DNA from: Asticcacaulis sp. AND118
Lineage (GTDB): Bacteria; Pseudomonadota; Alphaproteobacteria; Caulobacterales; Caulobacteraceae
Direction of reading: 5' to 3'
DNA length: 64,000 bases
Assembly (NCBI RefSeq): GCF_020535245.1
Contig: NZ_CP084910.1
Span: forward strand, 2,270,501 to 2,334,500
This document shows, piece by piece, positions 9,461 through 18,176 of this stretch (position 1 is its first letter; each line of letters begins with the position of its first letter). The notes beneath the pieces were generated by a model. That model was given only the letters and a program-made list of their open reading frames with translations, had not been told where the DNA came from and searched no databases. The position numbers were made by a program, and so were the translations under genes.

Positions 9461-9481
9461 CAAGGGGGCACGGCCCCCTTG
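9461..9481 (+). promoter_or_regulatory. Hairpin in the pheS-pheT gap
   Basis: CAAGGGGGC and GCCCCCTTG form a 9-bp perfect stem with a three-base loop. It has no T-run, so it is more likely an mRNA-stability element or short intergenic repeat than a terminator. Confidence 0.55.
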
Positions 9482-9503
9482 ACCCCAATACAAAGTCAAG
9501 AAC

Positions 9504-11939
9504 ATGAAATTCTCCCTTAGCTGGCTTAAAGATCACCTCGACACCGACGCCGACATCCATGCGGTCGCAGCGGCTATGACCGCCGCTGGTCTTGAGGTCG
9601 AGGACGTCTCCGATCCTTCGGCAAAGCTCGCCCCCTTCACCGTGGCCAAGGTGATTGAGGCCGCCCGCCACCCCAATGCCGACAAGCTTCAGGTGCTTCA
9701 GGTCGACACCGTCGACGGGCGCAAGGAGATCGTCTGCGGCGCGCCGAACGCCCGCGCCGGCCTGACCACCGTCTACGCTCCGATCGGCGCTTACGTGCCG
9801 GGCCTCGACGTCACGCTGGTCGAAAAGCCGGTGCGCGGTGTCGTGTCGAACGGCATGATGTGCTCGGCCGCCGAACTGGAACTCGACAGCGACTCCGATG
9901 GCATTATGGAACTCAGCGACAACCTCGCCGTCGGCACGCCGGTCACCGAAGTCTTCGGCGTCGAACCGGTCATCGACTTTGAAGTCACTCCCAACCGTCC
10001 CGACTGGCTGGGCGTGCACGGCATTGCCCGCGACCTTGCCGCCACGGGTCTGGGGGCCTTCAAAGACGCGCCCATCCCCCCGGTCAAGGGCCTCTTCCCC
10101 TGCCCCATCACGGTCAAGGTCGACGGCGACGCCTGCCCGATCTTCTCCGGTCGCGTCATCCGTGGTGTGAAGAACGGCCCGTCGCCCAAGTGGCTGGCGG
10201 ACAAGCTGACCTCGATCGGTCTCAAGCCCATTTCGGCGCTGGTCGACATCACCAACTACCTGTCGTTCGACCGCGCCCGCCCGCTGCACGTCTATGACCT
10301 GAACAAGCTGTCGGGCACGGTGATTGAGGCCCGCCTCGGCCACGACAACCCGCAGGCGGAAGGCGCGCACGCCCACGCGCACGAGCAACTGATCGCGCTG
10401 GACGGCAAGACCTACAGCCTGACGCCCGATGTCTGCGTCATCGCCGACGCCAATGGCGAACGCCCCATCGGCATCGGCGGCGTCATGGGCGGCGAATCCA
10501 CCGGCGTCGATGTCGACACCGTCGACGTCTTCCTCGAATCCGCCTGGTTCGACCCGATCCGCACGGCGCAGACGGGCCGTCAACTGACCATCACCTCCGA
10601 TGCGCAGTACCGCTTCGCGCGCGGCGTCGATCCGGAATTCGTCGTGCCCGGTCTGGAACTGGCTACGCAGTTGATCCTCGACCTGTGCGGCGGCGAGCCT
10701 TCGGACGTCATCGTGACCGGTCAGGCCCCGGCGCGCAAGCCCGACGTCGCCTTCGATCCGGCCTATGTGGCGCAACTGACGGGTCTCGACGTGCCGCATG
10801 ATAAGGTCGCCGACATCCTGACCGCGCTGGGTTTCGGCGTCACCAAAGGCAATCCGTGGACCGTCTCGGTGCCGTCCTTCCGCCGCGACGTGGACGGTAA
10901 GGCCGATCTGGTCGAAGAAGTCGCGCGCATCTTCGGCTTCAACCACATCCCGTCCACGCCGCTGCCGACCGTCACGCCCAGGAATGGCGGCATACTGACG
11001 CCGCCGCAGGCCCGCGCCCGCACGGCCCGCCGCGCTCTGGCCGCCTTCGGCTATGCGGAGGCCGTCACCTGGTCCTTCATGCCGCAGGGCTACGCCAAGC
11101 TGTTCGGCGGTGGCGACGACGCGCTGGTTCTGGCCAATCCGATCGCCTCGGAACTGAACTGCATGAGGCCGTCGATCCTGCCCAACCTGCTGGAGGCCGC
11201 CGGCCGCAATGCGGCCAAGGGCTATCACGGCGCGCAGCTATTCGAGATCGGGCCGGTCTATTTCGGCCTCGAACCCGACGGTCAGAAGACGGTCATCACC
11301 GCGCTCAAGGCCCCGGCCAAGGCGCGTCATTGGGGGGCGCTTTCTAGCGATTCCGGCGGCGAAGACGCCCTGTTCGCGCTGAAGTCCGACCTTTTGGCCC
11401 TGCTCGAAGAGCTGAACGTGCCGGTCGCCTCGCTGCAACTGGTACAGGGGTCGAACAATAGCTGGTGGCATCCGGGCCGTTCGGCGCGCCTGCAACTGGG
11501 GCCCAAGACCGTACTGGCCGAATTCGGCGAACTGCATCCGTCGGTGCTTAAAGCGCTGGATCTGGATGGCGCTTACGTCGGTTTTGAAATCCGCCTCGAC
11601 CTGCTGCCGCAGCCGAAGGCCAAGGCTGGCAAATCGAAGGGCGCGCTGACCCTGTCCAACCTGATGCCTCTGTCGCGCGACTTCGCCTTCCTCGTGGCGG
11701 CGGATGCGGCGTCGGGCGAACTGGTGCGCGCCATCAAGGGTGCGGACAAGCTGCTGATCGCCGACGCCCGCGTCTTCGACGTCTATCAGGGTCAGGGCGT
11801 GCCGGAAGGTCAGAAGTCGCTGGCGGTCGAAGTCACGCTGCAACCGGCGGACAAGACCCTCACCGAGCCGGAAATCGACGCCGTGTCGCAGAAAATCGTC
11901 GCCGCCGCGAACAAGGCCGGTGCGGTGCTGCGCAGCTAA
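9504..11939 (+). CDS. pheT: Phenylalanyl-tRNA synthetase beta subunit
   Basis: 811 residues. Order: N-terminal OB/tRNA-binding domain (about 40-150, with [13 protein letters not shown] and [10 protein letters not shown]), B3/B4 domain with the editing site (about 210-390), B5 (about 405-480), the class-II-like core, and the C-terminal FDX-ACB anticodon-binding domain (about 715-811, LSRDFAFLV). Works with PheS to charge and proofread tRNA-Phe. No disruption is visible. Confidence 0.97.
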   Translation: MKFSLSWLKDHLDTDADIHAVAAAMTAAGLEVEDVSDPSAKLAPFTVAKVIEAARHPNADKLQVLQVDTVDGRKEIVCGAPNARAGLTTVYAPIGAYVPGLDVTLVEKPVRGVVSNGMMCSAAELELDSDSDGIMELSDNLAVGTPVTEVFGVEPVIDFEVTPNRPDWLGVHGIARDLAATGLGAFKDAPIPPVKGLFPCPITVKVDGDACPIFSGRVIRGVKNGPSPKWLADKLTSIGLKPISALVDITNYLSFDRARPLHVYDLNKLSGTVIEARLGHDNPQAEGAHAHAHEQLIALDGKTYSLTPDVCVIADANGERPIGIGGVMGGESTGVDVDTVDVFLESAWFDPIRTAQTGRQLTITSDAQYRFARGVDPEFVVPGLELATQLILDLCGGEPSDVIVTGQAPARKPDVAFDPAYVAQLTGLDVPHDKVADILTALGFGVTKGNPWTVSVPSFRRDVDGKADLVEEVARIFGFNHIPSTPLPTVTPRNGGILTPPQARARTARRALAAFGYAEAVTWSFMPQGYAKLFGGGDDALVLANPIASELNCMRPSILPNLLEAAGRNAAKGYHGAQLFEIGPVYFGLEPDGQKTVITALKAPAKARHWGALSSDSGGEDALFALKSDLLALLEELNVPVASLQLVQGSNNSWWHPGRSARLQLGPKTVLAEFGELHPSVLKALDLDGAYVGFEIRLDLLPQPKAKAGKSKGALTLSNLMPLSRDFAFLVAADAASGELVRAIKGADKLLIADARVFDVYQGQGVPEGQKSLAVEVTLQPADKTLTEPEIDAVSQKIVAAANKAGAVLRS

Positions 11940-11956
11940 GATTCTCCTGCTGCATC

Positions 11957-12134
11957 ACTCCTCCCCAGCTTTGCTGGGGAGGGGGACCGCACGAACTTGC
12001 GCAGCAAGTGAGATGTGGTGGGGGGGGGCTTACTAAATTTCATCAGACTGAGCAGGTGGACGTATCGCAAGATACCCCACCACCATCTTCGCTACGCTCG
12101 ATGGTCCCCCTCCCCATCAAAGATGGGGAGGAAT
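11957..12134. repeat. Family A palindromic mosaic
   Basis: The left hairpin CTCCCCAGC..GCTGGGGAG runs on into GGGGGACC and a GTGGTGGGG arm. The right half mirrors it with CCCCACCACC, GGTCCCCC and the hairpin CCCCATC..GATGGGG. The element separates the convergent pheT and MFS genes. Relatives: 20166-20333, 21041-21161, 25740-25917, 29886-30036. Confidence 0.8.
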
Positions 12135-12142
12135 GATAGAGG

Positions 12143-13414
12143 TTACGGCCGCATCACCTGACGGCGGTAGAGATACGCGGCGATCAGCAGCCCTGCCCCC
12201 GCCATCCCCGCCATCACCCAGTACCCGCGCCCGCCCAGCGCGTCGTAAACCGGTCCGGACGCCAGGGTCGACAGCCCCATCATCACCCCCGTCACCCATG
12301 CGGCGTTCAGCGTCTGGGCCAGGCTTTCAGAGCCCTTGGGCGCCATGCGGTTGACCAGATCGAGCCCCGCCAGATAGCAGGCGGCGAACGAAAAGGCGTG
12401 CAGGGTCTGCAATGGCCACAACGCCCAGGCCGGCGGCGCGAAGCCCATCATAAACCAGCGCAGCGTGCTCAGTCCCGCCGCCGCCACAAGAAGCGTCCAC
12501 GAACCGAAGCGGTTCCTCAGCCGAAAGCCGAACATAAGGAACAGCACCTCGGCCGCCACCCCCGCGCCCCACAGATAGCCGCTGGTCGCCCCGTCCAGCC
12601 CCTGCGACTTCCAGATGATGGTCGAGAAGCCGTAATAGAAGGCGTGGGCTCCCTGCACGCAGCCCATAGCGGCCAGCAGCAGGACGAAGACCGGATTGGC
12701 CAGCAGTTCGCGGATGCGCTGCGCCCCGGTCTGCTGCGGCAGATAGGCCGGGGCGCTGTCCGTTGCGGTGGGGCCTTCCTCGATATGGCGCGGCGCCCGC
12801 GGCAGGACGGCCCATGCGGCGCCGGCGGCCAGAAAGCACAGCACCACGACCCAGATGACGACGAGATCGACCCCGATCCAGTTCAGGCCGTAACCCACGG
12901 CGATATTGGCGGCGATAAACGAGGCCGAGCCGACCGCGCGCGGCCCGGTATAGTTGAAGGCCTCGCGCTTCGACATCTGGATGGTCATGACGTCGAGCAA
13001 GGGGCTGATCGAGGTGATGCAGCTATAGCCGACCGCCCAAAGCGCCACGAACAGCCAGAACCGCGCGTCTCCCGCGACCGGCCACAGCATCAGCCCGCCA
13101 TAGGCCACCCCGCCGGCGATCGCCAGCCGGATCATCGGCGAACGGAACAGCGGGAACTTTTCGGCCCACACGCCCATGATCGGCCCCGTCACGGCGCGCA
13201 GCAGCAGCGGCAGGGCCAGAATGAGCCCGATCTGCGCCCCGCTCATGCCCTTGGAGGCAAACCACAGCGGCATGTACGGCAGGCTCGCGCCCGATCCGAT
13301 GAAGATCAGGGCGTAGAAAAGGCTCTGCCGCCGCACGGTGGTGAGTCGGAATAGGCTTGAATCCACACGCATATTGGGTCTTTGATCGGCGGCAACCGCC
13401 ACAGCCTGTTTCAT
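12143..13414 (-). CDS. MFS transporter, HcaT/LacY-like (MFS_1_like)
   Basis: About 423 residues with roughly twelve membrane segments. After a polar lead, SLFYALIFIGSGASLPYMPLWF begins TM1. GPIMGVWAEKF and the symmetric segments of the second half fit the nucleoside/phenylpropionate permease-like branch of the major facilitator superfamily. Substrate unknown. Starts are possible at 13372, 13414 or 13426; the last overlaps the divergent pip ATG, so both genes share a very short promoter space. Confidence 0.8.
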   Translation of the reverse strand: MKQAVAVAADQRPNMRVDSSLFRLTTVRRQSLFYALIFIGSGASLPYMPLWFASKGMSGAQIGLILALPLLLRAVTGPIMGVWAEKFPLFRSPMIRLAIAGGVAYGGLMLWPVAGDARFWLFVALWAVGYSCITSISPLLDVMTIQMSKREAFNYTGPRAVGSASFIAANIAVGYGLNWIGVDLVVIWVVVLCFLAAGAAWAVLPRAPRHIEEGPTATDSAPAYLPQQTGAQRIRELLANPVFVLLLAAMGCVQGAHAFYYGFSTIIWKSQGLDGATSGYLWGAGVAAEVLFLMFGFRLRNRFGSWTLLVAAAGLSTLRWFMMGFAPPAWALWPLQTLHAFSFAACYLAGLDLVNRMAPKGSESLAQTLNAAWVTGVMMGLSTLASGPVYDALGGRGYWVMAGMAGAGLLIAAYLYRRQVMRP

Positions 13415-13424
13415 AAGTTTCCTC

Positions 13425-14417
13425 ATGACCGATCAAGCCGTCGTCACATTGCCAAGAGGTCTCTATCCGGAGATCGAACCTTACGACACCGGCTATATGC
13501 CGACGGAGGGGAAACATCAAATCTATTATGAGCAAAGCGGTAATCCGCAAGGGATTCCGGTGGTGGTCGTCCACGGCGGCCCGGGCGGCGGATCCAGCCC
13601 GAACCTGCGCTGCTATTTCGATCCGAAAGCCTATCGCATCATCCTGTTTGATCAGCGCGGCTGCGGTAAGTCGCGCCCGCACGCCTCACAGGATCTGTCG
13701 CTGGAGGATAACACCACCTGGCATCTGGTTGCCGATATGGAAGCCCTGCGCCACCGGTTAGGGATCGACAAGTGGGTAGTGTTCGGCGGCTCGTGGGGCT
13801 CGACCCTGGCGCTGGCCTATGCGCTGACACACACGGCGCAGGTCTCGGCCCTGATCCTGCGCGGCATTTTTCTGGTGCGCAAGAGCGAACTCGACTGGTT
13901 CTATCAGGGCGGCGCGGCCAATCTGTACCCCGACCTGTGGGAGCGTTTCGTCGCCCCCATACCTGAGGCGGAGCGCGGCAATCTGCTGGCGGCCTATATC
14001 AAACGCCTCAATAGCGAGGACGAGGCCGAGCGCGTGCGCTGCGCCCTGGCGTGGTCGGGCTGGGAAGGCGACACCCTGTCGATCGAGGGGCCTTCGGAAG
14101 CGCCGTCGAAATTCACCGATCCGGACTTCGCCGTGGCCTTCGCCCGCATCGAGTCGTGGTATTTTCAGAACGGCGGCTTCTTCGACAGCGACAACTGGAT
14201 TCTGGAAAATATCCACAAACTCAAGGACATTCCCGCCTGGATCGTTCAGGGGCGTTACGACGTGGTGACGCCGATGACCTCGGCCTGGGACCTGCATCGG
14301 GCATGGCCGGAAGCGAAGTTCAATCTGGTGCGCAAGGCCGGGCATTCCTCGTCCGACCCCGGCGTGCTGGACGGCCTCGTCGCCGCGGCGGACGAGGCCC
14401 TGCGCGTCCTGGCTTAG
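13425..14417 (+). CDS. pip: Proline iminopeptidase
   Basis: 330 residues, alpha/beta-hydrolase fold (peptidase S33). The oxyanion motif HGGPGGGSSP, DQRGCGKSRPHA and the nucleophile elbow FGGSWGSTLALAYA (Ser in GGSWG) are typical. The acid and His lie in VQGRYDVVTP and KAGHSSSD. It releases N-terminal proline from peptides in the cytoplasm. It is divergent from the MFS gene and convergent (4-base overlap) with the following membrane-protein gene. Confidence 0.93.
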   Translation: MTDQAVVTLPRGLYPEIEPYDTGYMPTEGKHQIYYEQSGNPQGIPVVVVHGGPGGGSSPNLRCYFDPKAYRIILFDQRGCGKSRPHASQDLSLEDNTTWHLVADMEALRHRLGIDKWVVFGGSWGSTLALAYALTHTAQVSALILRGIFLVRKSELDWFYQGGAANLYPDLWERFVAPIPEAERGNLLAAYIKRLNSEDEAERVRCALAWSGWEGDTLSIEGPSEAPSKFTDPDFAVAFARIESWYFQNGGFFDSDNWILENIHKLKDIPAWIVQGRYDVVTPMTSAWDLHRAWPEAKFNLVRKAGHSSSDPGVLDGLVAAADEALRVLA

Positions 14418-14788
14418 GCGCTGGCCCGTGACTGGGTGCGCAGCCAGACGCAGTAGACGACCGTCAGCAGCACACCTGCCGCCATCGCGCCGGTGCCGAA
14501 GATCATGGCCATGTCGAGCGGCGCGAAGGCCCAAAACCCGGCATAGATGAGACCTGTCACCACCATCATCCAGCCGGCGAAGCGATTGATCTGACGGCCA
14601 TAGACGCCGGGAACGATCTTCTTGGGGGCCAGATTGCCGTAATAGGCCGCCATGATACCGTTCATGGCCACGACCCGCAGCGTCGTTTCCTGATCGATAT
14701 AGCCGCGCGAACGGGCAAGGCTGGCCAGCAAGGCCACCCCGATCATGACGCCGGCCCAGGCCAGCGCTACAAGGATTTCCTTTTTCAT
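14414..14788 (-). CDS. Small SdpI-like membrane protein
   Basis: 124 residues with four hydrophobic segments. The central GNLAPKKIVPGVYGRQINRF followed by GWMMVVTGL recalls the SdpI immunity-protein repeat (GN..pK..p...GiR...R..GW...Gl). The gene overlaps the ArsR regulator gene by 4 bases, the same coupling as sdpR-sdpI. Function is therefore inferred as a regulator-controlled membrane protein. The SdpI link is by pattern only. Confidence 0.55.
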   Translation of the reverse strand: MKKEILVALAWAGVMIGVALLASLARSRGYIDQETTLRVVAMNGIMAAYYGNLAPKKIVPGVYGRQINRFAGWMMVVTGLIYAGFWAFAPLDMAMIFGTGAMAAGVLLTVVYCVWLRTQSRASA

Positions 14789-15090
14789 TGCGAAACCTCC
14801 ACTTTTGGGGCTGCGACCGCTGGCGTCTCCACACCGAGGCCGAACGAGTTGGCAAAGCCCAGCAAGGCCTCTTCGAGCACCGAGAGCTTCAGGTGATAGA
14901 TGACGGATTTGCCGGATTTTTCCGCGTGAACCAGATCGGCTTCCTTCAGCACGGCGAAGTGCGCCGACATGGTGGGCTTAGAGACATCGAAATGGTCGCA
15001 CAGTTCCCCTGCGCTCAGGGGACCGCCCTGCAGGAGTTGCAGCACGCGGCGGCGCGTCGGATCGGAAAGGGCTTTGAAGACCTGGCTCAT
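14785..15090 (-). CDS. ArsR-family winged-helix repressor
   Basis: 101 residues. FKALSDPTRRRVLQLLQGGP is the classic ArsR/SmtB opening, then the recognition helix region DHFDVSKPTMSAHFAVLKEA and a beta-wing (KSGKSVIYHL). No metal-binding Cys cluster is visible, so it resembles the SdpR-like branch. It is translationally coupled to the membrane protein downstream and probably represses the two-gene operon. AT-rich DNA before the start (15091-15123) could hold its operator. Confidence 0.88.
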   Translation of the reverse strand: MSQVFKALSDPTRRRVLQLLQGGPLSAGELCDHFDVSKPTMSAHFAVLKEADLVHAEKSGKSVIYHLKLSVLEEALLGFANSFGLGVETPAVAAPKVEVSQ

Positions 15091-15141
15091 AATTCGATAA
15101 TTAGCTAATCATCAAATTTATGTCAAGCCCCGACTTCGGGC

Positions 15142-15552
15142 CTACATCTTCTCGCCGGGCAATTGGCTGGCCTGCCTGATCCAGTCGGCAAACTGCGCCG
15201 CGTCGAACTTGTCCTCGTAGATGTCGTAGTAACGCACCTCGGCCTGTTTCGACTTGCCCGGCGGCACCGGGTCGAGCGACGCGCCCCGGAAGAAGCTGAC
15301 CTTTATATACTTGGCGAAACAGTGGAACCCGGTGAACCACACGTCCTTTTCGTTGCCGTAGAAGGGTGTGTTCCATTTGACCGCCTTCTCGACGCCCGGA
15401 ACGGTTTCTTCGATAATGGCGTCGATGCGCGCCCCGATGGCGCTCTTCCAGCCCGGCATGGCGGCGATATAGGCCTGCACCGGCGCATCGCCGTAGCCCT
15501 TGGCGATCTGCGGATTGCCACCGGAGAGACGCCTGGGTTCGTTTTCGGTCAT
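15142..15552 (-). CDS. DUF1801 (YdhG/YdeI-like) protein
   Basis: 136 residues. The pattern VQAYIAAMPGWKSAIGARID, then VKWNTPFYG and GFHCFAKYIKVSFFRGASL, is the DUF1801 fold, seen in small putative iron-chaperone-like or stress proteins. No catalytic role is established. It ends close to the ArsR gene and is preceded by the kinase gene with a 2-base gap, so the two may be cotranscribed. Confidence 0.8.
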   Translation of the reverse strand: MTENEPRRLSGGNPQIAKGYGDAPVQAYIAAMPGWKSAIGARIDAIIEETVPGVEKAVKWNTPFYGNEKDVWFTGFHCFAKYIKVSFFRGASLDPVPPGKSKQAEVRYYDIYEDKFDAAQFADWIRQASQLPGEKM

Positions 15553-15554
15553 GG

Positions 15555-17201
15555 CTACCCCTTCTGTGGGATTCTGACTTCGAACGATGTGCCCGACGGT
15601 CCTGTATCGATCAGCTTGACGTCGCCGCCATGCGTCTGGGCCAATTCGCGCGCAATGGCCAGCCCCAGCCCGGAGCCGCCCGGCGTCAGCGAGGTCGAAA
15701 ACGGCTGGAACAGCTTGTCGCGGATACGTTCCGGAATGCCCGGCCCGTTGTCGCTGAGCACCAGAATCACCTCATCCGCCGCCTTGACCGCGCTCAGCGT
15801 CACGCGGCCAACCGTCTTGCGGTTCGGCTGGTTCTCGATGGCCTGACGCGCATTACGCATCAGATTGACCAGCAGGCGATGGACGTGGTCGGGATCGGCC
15901 TCGAAGAAGAAGCCCTGCTCGGCCTTGAGCGAAAAACGCACACGGTCCGGCGTGCGGGCATTGAGCGCCAGACCGGCGTCTTCGGCGGCGGCCTCCCCCA
16001 GATCCTTCAGCCGGATGATCTGGATGCGCGGCGGAATTTCATCCGTCTTGCCGTAGTTGAGCACGTTCTGCGCCAGGGTCAGGGCGCGGTCGAGCGCCCG
16101 TTCCAGACGCGGCAGGGCCTTGGTGACGTTCGGATCGCCGGAATAGGCCAGACGCTCGGACGCCATCTGCGCCGCGGTCAGCATGTTGCGCAGGTCGTGG
16201 CTGATCTTCGACACCGCCTGCCCCAGCGCCGCCAGACGCGCACGGGTACGCAGGGCATGGCCGACGTCCTGCTGCATCTTGAACAGTTCTTCTTCAATCT
16301 GCCCGATCTCGTCGTGGCGGCCCGACAGTTGCGGCGCCGCGGCGGCGTCTTCCGGGTTTTCCTTGAAACGGGCGATCGAGCGCGTCAGTTGCCGCACCGG
16401 CCGCACCACGAAGAAGGAAAGCGCGGCGAAGATCAGGGCACCCGCCACCAGTGAAATCAGTAGCGACAGGCGCAGGATCGAGCCCAACTGTCCGCGCAGT
16501 TCCTGTTTCAGCGGTTCGGCCGGCACGACGATCTCGATAATGTCGGTGCCCTTGCGCACCTTGGGCACGGCCTCGGTGCGGATCAGACGATCTTCGCGCC
16601 CGGACAAGGTCTTCCACGGCCCCCAGAGATAGGTGATGTCGTCGCTCAGGCCGCGTTGCAGGTGACGGATGTCGATGACGTCGGGTTCGACCGTGGTCGC
16701 CGGATCGCGCAGCACGAACTGCACCCCGCCGCTTTGCAAGGCGAGATAAGACGCGCCGACGCTGTTGAGCAACTGGCTCGACAATTCGCGCGACACCGCC
16801 CCTTCGGCCGAGGCATCGAGCGCCAGAGAGGCGATCTCGGCCTGACGCACGCGGTCGATCAGCCAGCGCTCCTGATAGGCGGCGAGAGTCGGCACCATGA
16901 TGATGACCACCATCACGGCGACGAAAACCGCGGTCAGGGCCAGCAAATGCCCGGACAGGCCGCTGAAAAAGGAACGCAAATCCTTGCCGCCACGCTTCAG
17001 ATGCGGTTTGAGCGCCCGCCAGCGTCTGATCAGGAAGGCCTGAAGGTTCTGATTATGCCATTTGCGCCGCCGGGGCGCGCCGGCAACGCCCTCCCCCTCT
17101 TCGCGCCACAACCCGTCAAGGGACACGCGAAAGCGCTGACCCGGCGACAATCTGTTGCGGGGCGCTTTGTCGATAACGGTGTCAGTCAGGTCGGTCGGCA
17201 T
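15555..17201 (-). CDS. Membrane sensor histidine kinase
   Basis: About 548 residues from ATG 17201 (an in-frame start at 17240 is possible). Counted from 17240: a basic cytoplasmic head, TM1 about 99-121, a periplasmic sensor region to about 255, TM2 about 257-279, HAMP to about 330, then the H-box SKISHDLRNMLTA with phosphoacceptor His348, N-box LMRNARQAIE, G1 DNGPGIPERI and G2 GGSGLGLAIA. No response-regulator gene is adjacent, so it is an orphan in this view. The signal is unknown. It diverges from rpmH. Confidence 0.9.
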   Translation of the reverse strand: MPTDLTDTVIDKAPRNRLSPGQRFRVSLDGLWREEGEGVAGAPRRRKWHNQNLQAFLIRRWRALKPHLKRGGKDLRSFFSGLSGHLLALTAVFVAVMVVIIMVPTLAAYQERWLIDRVRQAEIASLALDASAEGAVSRELSSQLLNSVGASYLALQSGGVQFVLRDPATTVEPDVIDIRHLQRGLSDDITYLWGPWKTLSGREDRLIRTEAVPKVRKGTDIIEIVVPAEPLKQELRGQLGSILRLSLLISLVAGALIFAALSFFVVRPVRQLTRSIARFKENPEDAAAAPQLSGRHDEIGQIEEELFKMQQDVGHALRTRARLAALGQAVSKISHDLRNMLTAAQMASERLAYSGDPNVTKALPRLERALDRALTLAQNVLNYGKTDEIPPRIQIIRLKDLGEAAAEDAGLALNARTPDRVRFSLKAEQGFFFEADPDHVHRLLVNLMRNARQAIENQPNRKTVGRVTLSAVKAADEVILVLSDNGPGIPERIRDKLFQPFSTSLTPGGSGLGLAIARELAQTHGGDVKLIDTGPSGTSFEVRIPQKG

Positions 17202-17370
17202 TCCGCTCTGGCATTCGCTTGTGGAAACACATATTAACACAATTATGTGAAGGCCGGGCGCGAAATCATGTCGCGGCGGAAAGTTTCTTGCCCGGAAAGT
17301 TTCTGCGAAACTTTCTCAGACCCCTGTGAAAGATTCTGCACAGCCCCGCGTGAATCCGCATCCCCAGCCA

Positions 17371-17399
17371 TTGACAAGGCTGCGCTCACGGTTTAGTGA
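17371..17399 (+). promoter_or_regulatory. Candidate promoter of rpmH
   Basis: TTGACA at 17371-17376 and TAGTGA at 17394-17399 are separated by 17 bases and lie about 70 bases before the rpmH start. The -35 is consensus; the -10 is weak. An inverted repeat AAGTTTC..GAAACTT lies further upstream (about 17300-17320). Confidence 0.45.
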
Positions 17400-17467
17400 C
17401 GCGCCTCTTCTTTCAACGATGGCTCGCTCAGTCAGGGTTATCGTGTCCAAACCCCGGAGCTACAACC

Positions 17468-17602
17468 GTGAAACGCACTTATCAGCCGAGCCGTCTCGTT
17501 CGCAAGCGTCGCCACGGCTTCCGCGCGCGCATGGCCACCAAGAATGGCCAAAAAGTCGTCGCCCGTCGCCGTGCCAAGGGCCGCAAGCGCCTGACTGCCT
17601 GA
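17468..17602 (+). CDS. rpmH: 50S ribosomal protein L34
   Basis: 44 residues starting at GTG 17468: [18 protein letters not shown].. through [18 protein letters not shown], an exact L34 layout. The frame is open upstream, but the conserved N-terminus fixes the GTG start. It heads the conserved rpmH-rnpA-yidC-engB order. A terminator follows immediately, so it may be expressed partly apart from rnpA. Confidence 0.97.
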   Translation: MKRTYQPSRLVRKRRHGFRARMATKNGQKVVARRRAKGRKRLTA

Positions 17603-17624
17603 TCGCAGTCGGATACCGACATCG

Positions 17625-17659
17625 AAAGAGGCCCTTGAAGCGATTCGAGGGCCTCTTTT
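17625..17659 (+). terminator. Rho-independent terminator after rpmH
   Basis: AAAGAGGCCCT pairs with AGGGCCTCTTT, followed by TTTGCT. It lies 23 bases after the L34 stop, between rpmH and the repeat block before rnpA. Confidence 0.85.
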
Positions 17660-17668
17660 GCTATTTAT

Positions 17669-17812
17669 TCCTCCTCCCTTGTGAGCGCAGCGATACGGGG
17701 GAGGTGGCGCGAAGCGCCGGAGGGGGCTAAACCCAGCTTCGGACTCCCCCTCACCCGGCACCGACCCTTCGGCTCGGTTGCCACCCTCTCCCCCACGGGA
17801 GAGGGGATGATC
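17669..17812. repeat. Composite repeat: family B left half joined to family C right half
   Basis: 17669-17735 matches the left arm of family B (TCCTCCCTTGTGAGCGCAGC.., GGAGGTGGCGCGAAGCGCC, GGAGGGGG). 17745-17812 matches the right arm of family C (CCCCCTCACCCGGC.., CCACCCTCTCCCCCACGGGA). The hybrid shows that these mosaics recombine or insert into one another. It fills the rpmH-rnpA gap. Confidence 0.65.
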
Positions 17813-17818
17813 TTGAGC

Positions 17819-18157
17819 ATGACCTTTCCCGTCCTGAAAAACCGCAGCGATTTCCTGGCCGCCAGCAAGGCGTCGTATCAGGCGCGCCCCACTGTGGTCG
17901 TTCAGGCGCGCTTTCGCAACGACGGGGACGACACCATCCGCATCGGCTTCACTGCCACCAAAAAGACCGGCGGCTCGGTCGAGCGCAACCGCGCCAAGCG
18001 CCGGATGCGCGAAGCCGCCCGCGCGCTTTTGCCCGAACTGGGCCGCCCCGGCCACGACTATGTCTTCATCGCCCGCGACGCCACCAAGTCCTGCCTCTGG
18101 CAAGGTTTGCTTGACGATGTCAAACGCGCCCTGATAAGGCTGTCGCCCAAAGTTTAA
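17819..18157 (+). CDS. rnpA: Ribonuclease P protein component
   Basis: 112 residues from ATG 17819; ATG 17807 would add four residues. The RNase P protein signature is clear: FPVLKNRSDFLAA, RIGFTATKKTGGSVERNRAK followed by RRMREAAR, and HDYVFIARDAT. It binds the RNase P RNA encoded here at 46874-47254 and helps mature tRNA 5' ends. It ends 19 bases before yidC. Confidence 0.95.
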   Translation: MTFPVLKNRSDFLAASKASYQARPTVVVQARFRNDGDDTIRIGFTATKKTGGSVERNRAKRRMREAARALLPELGRPGHDYVFIARDATKSCLWQGLLDDVKRALIRLSPKV

Positions 18158-18176
18158 CCCCTCTTCAGAGTTCCTC

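Noticed and set aside
9414-11228. 604-codon frame antisense to pheT
   Set aside because: Shadow of pheT codon bias; same unnatural composition. Similar shadows oppose the phospholipase, ftsW, mraY, murF, murE, ftsI and metH genes.
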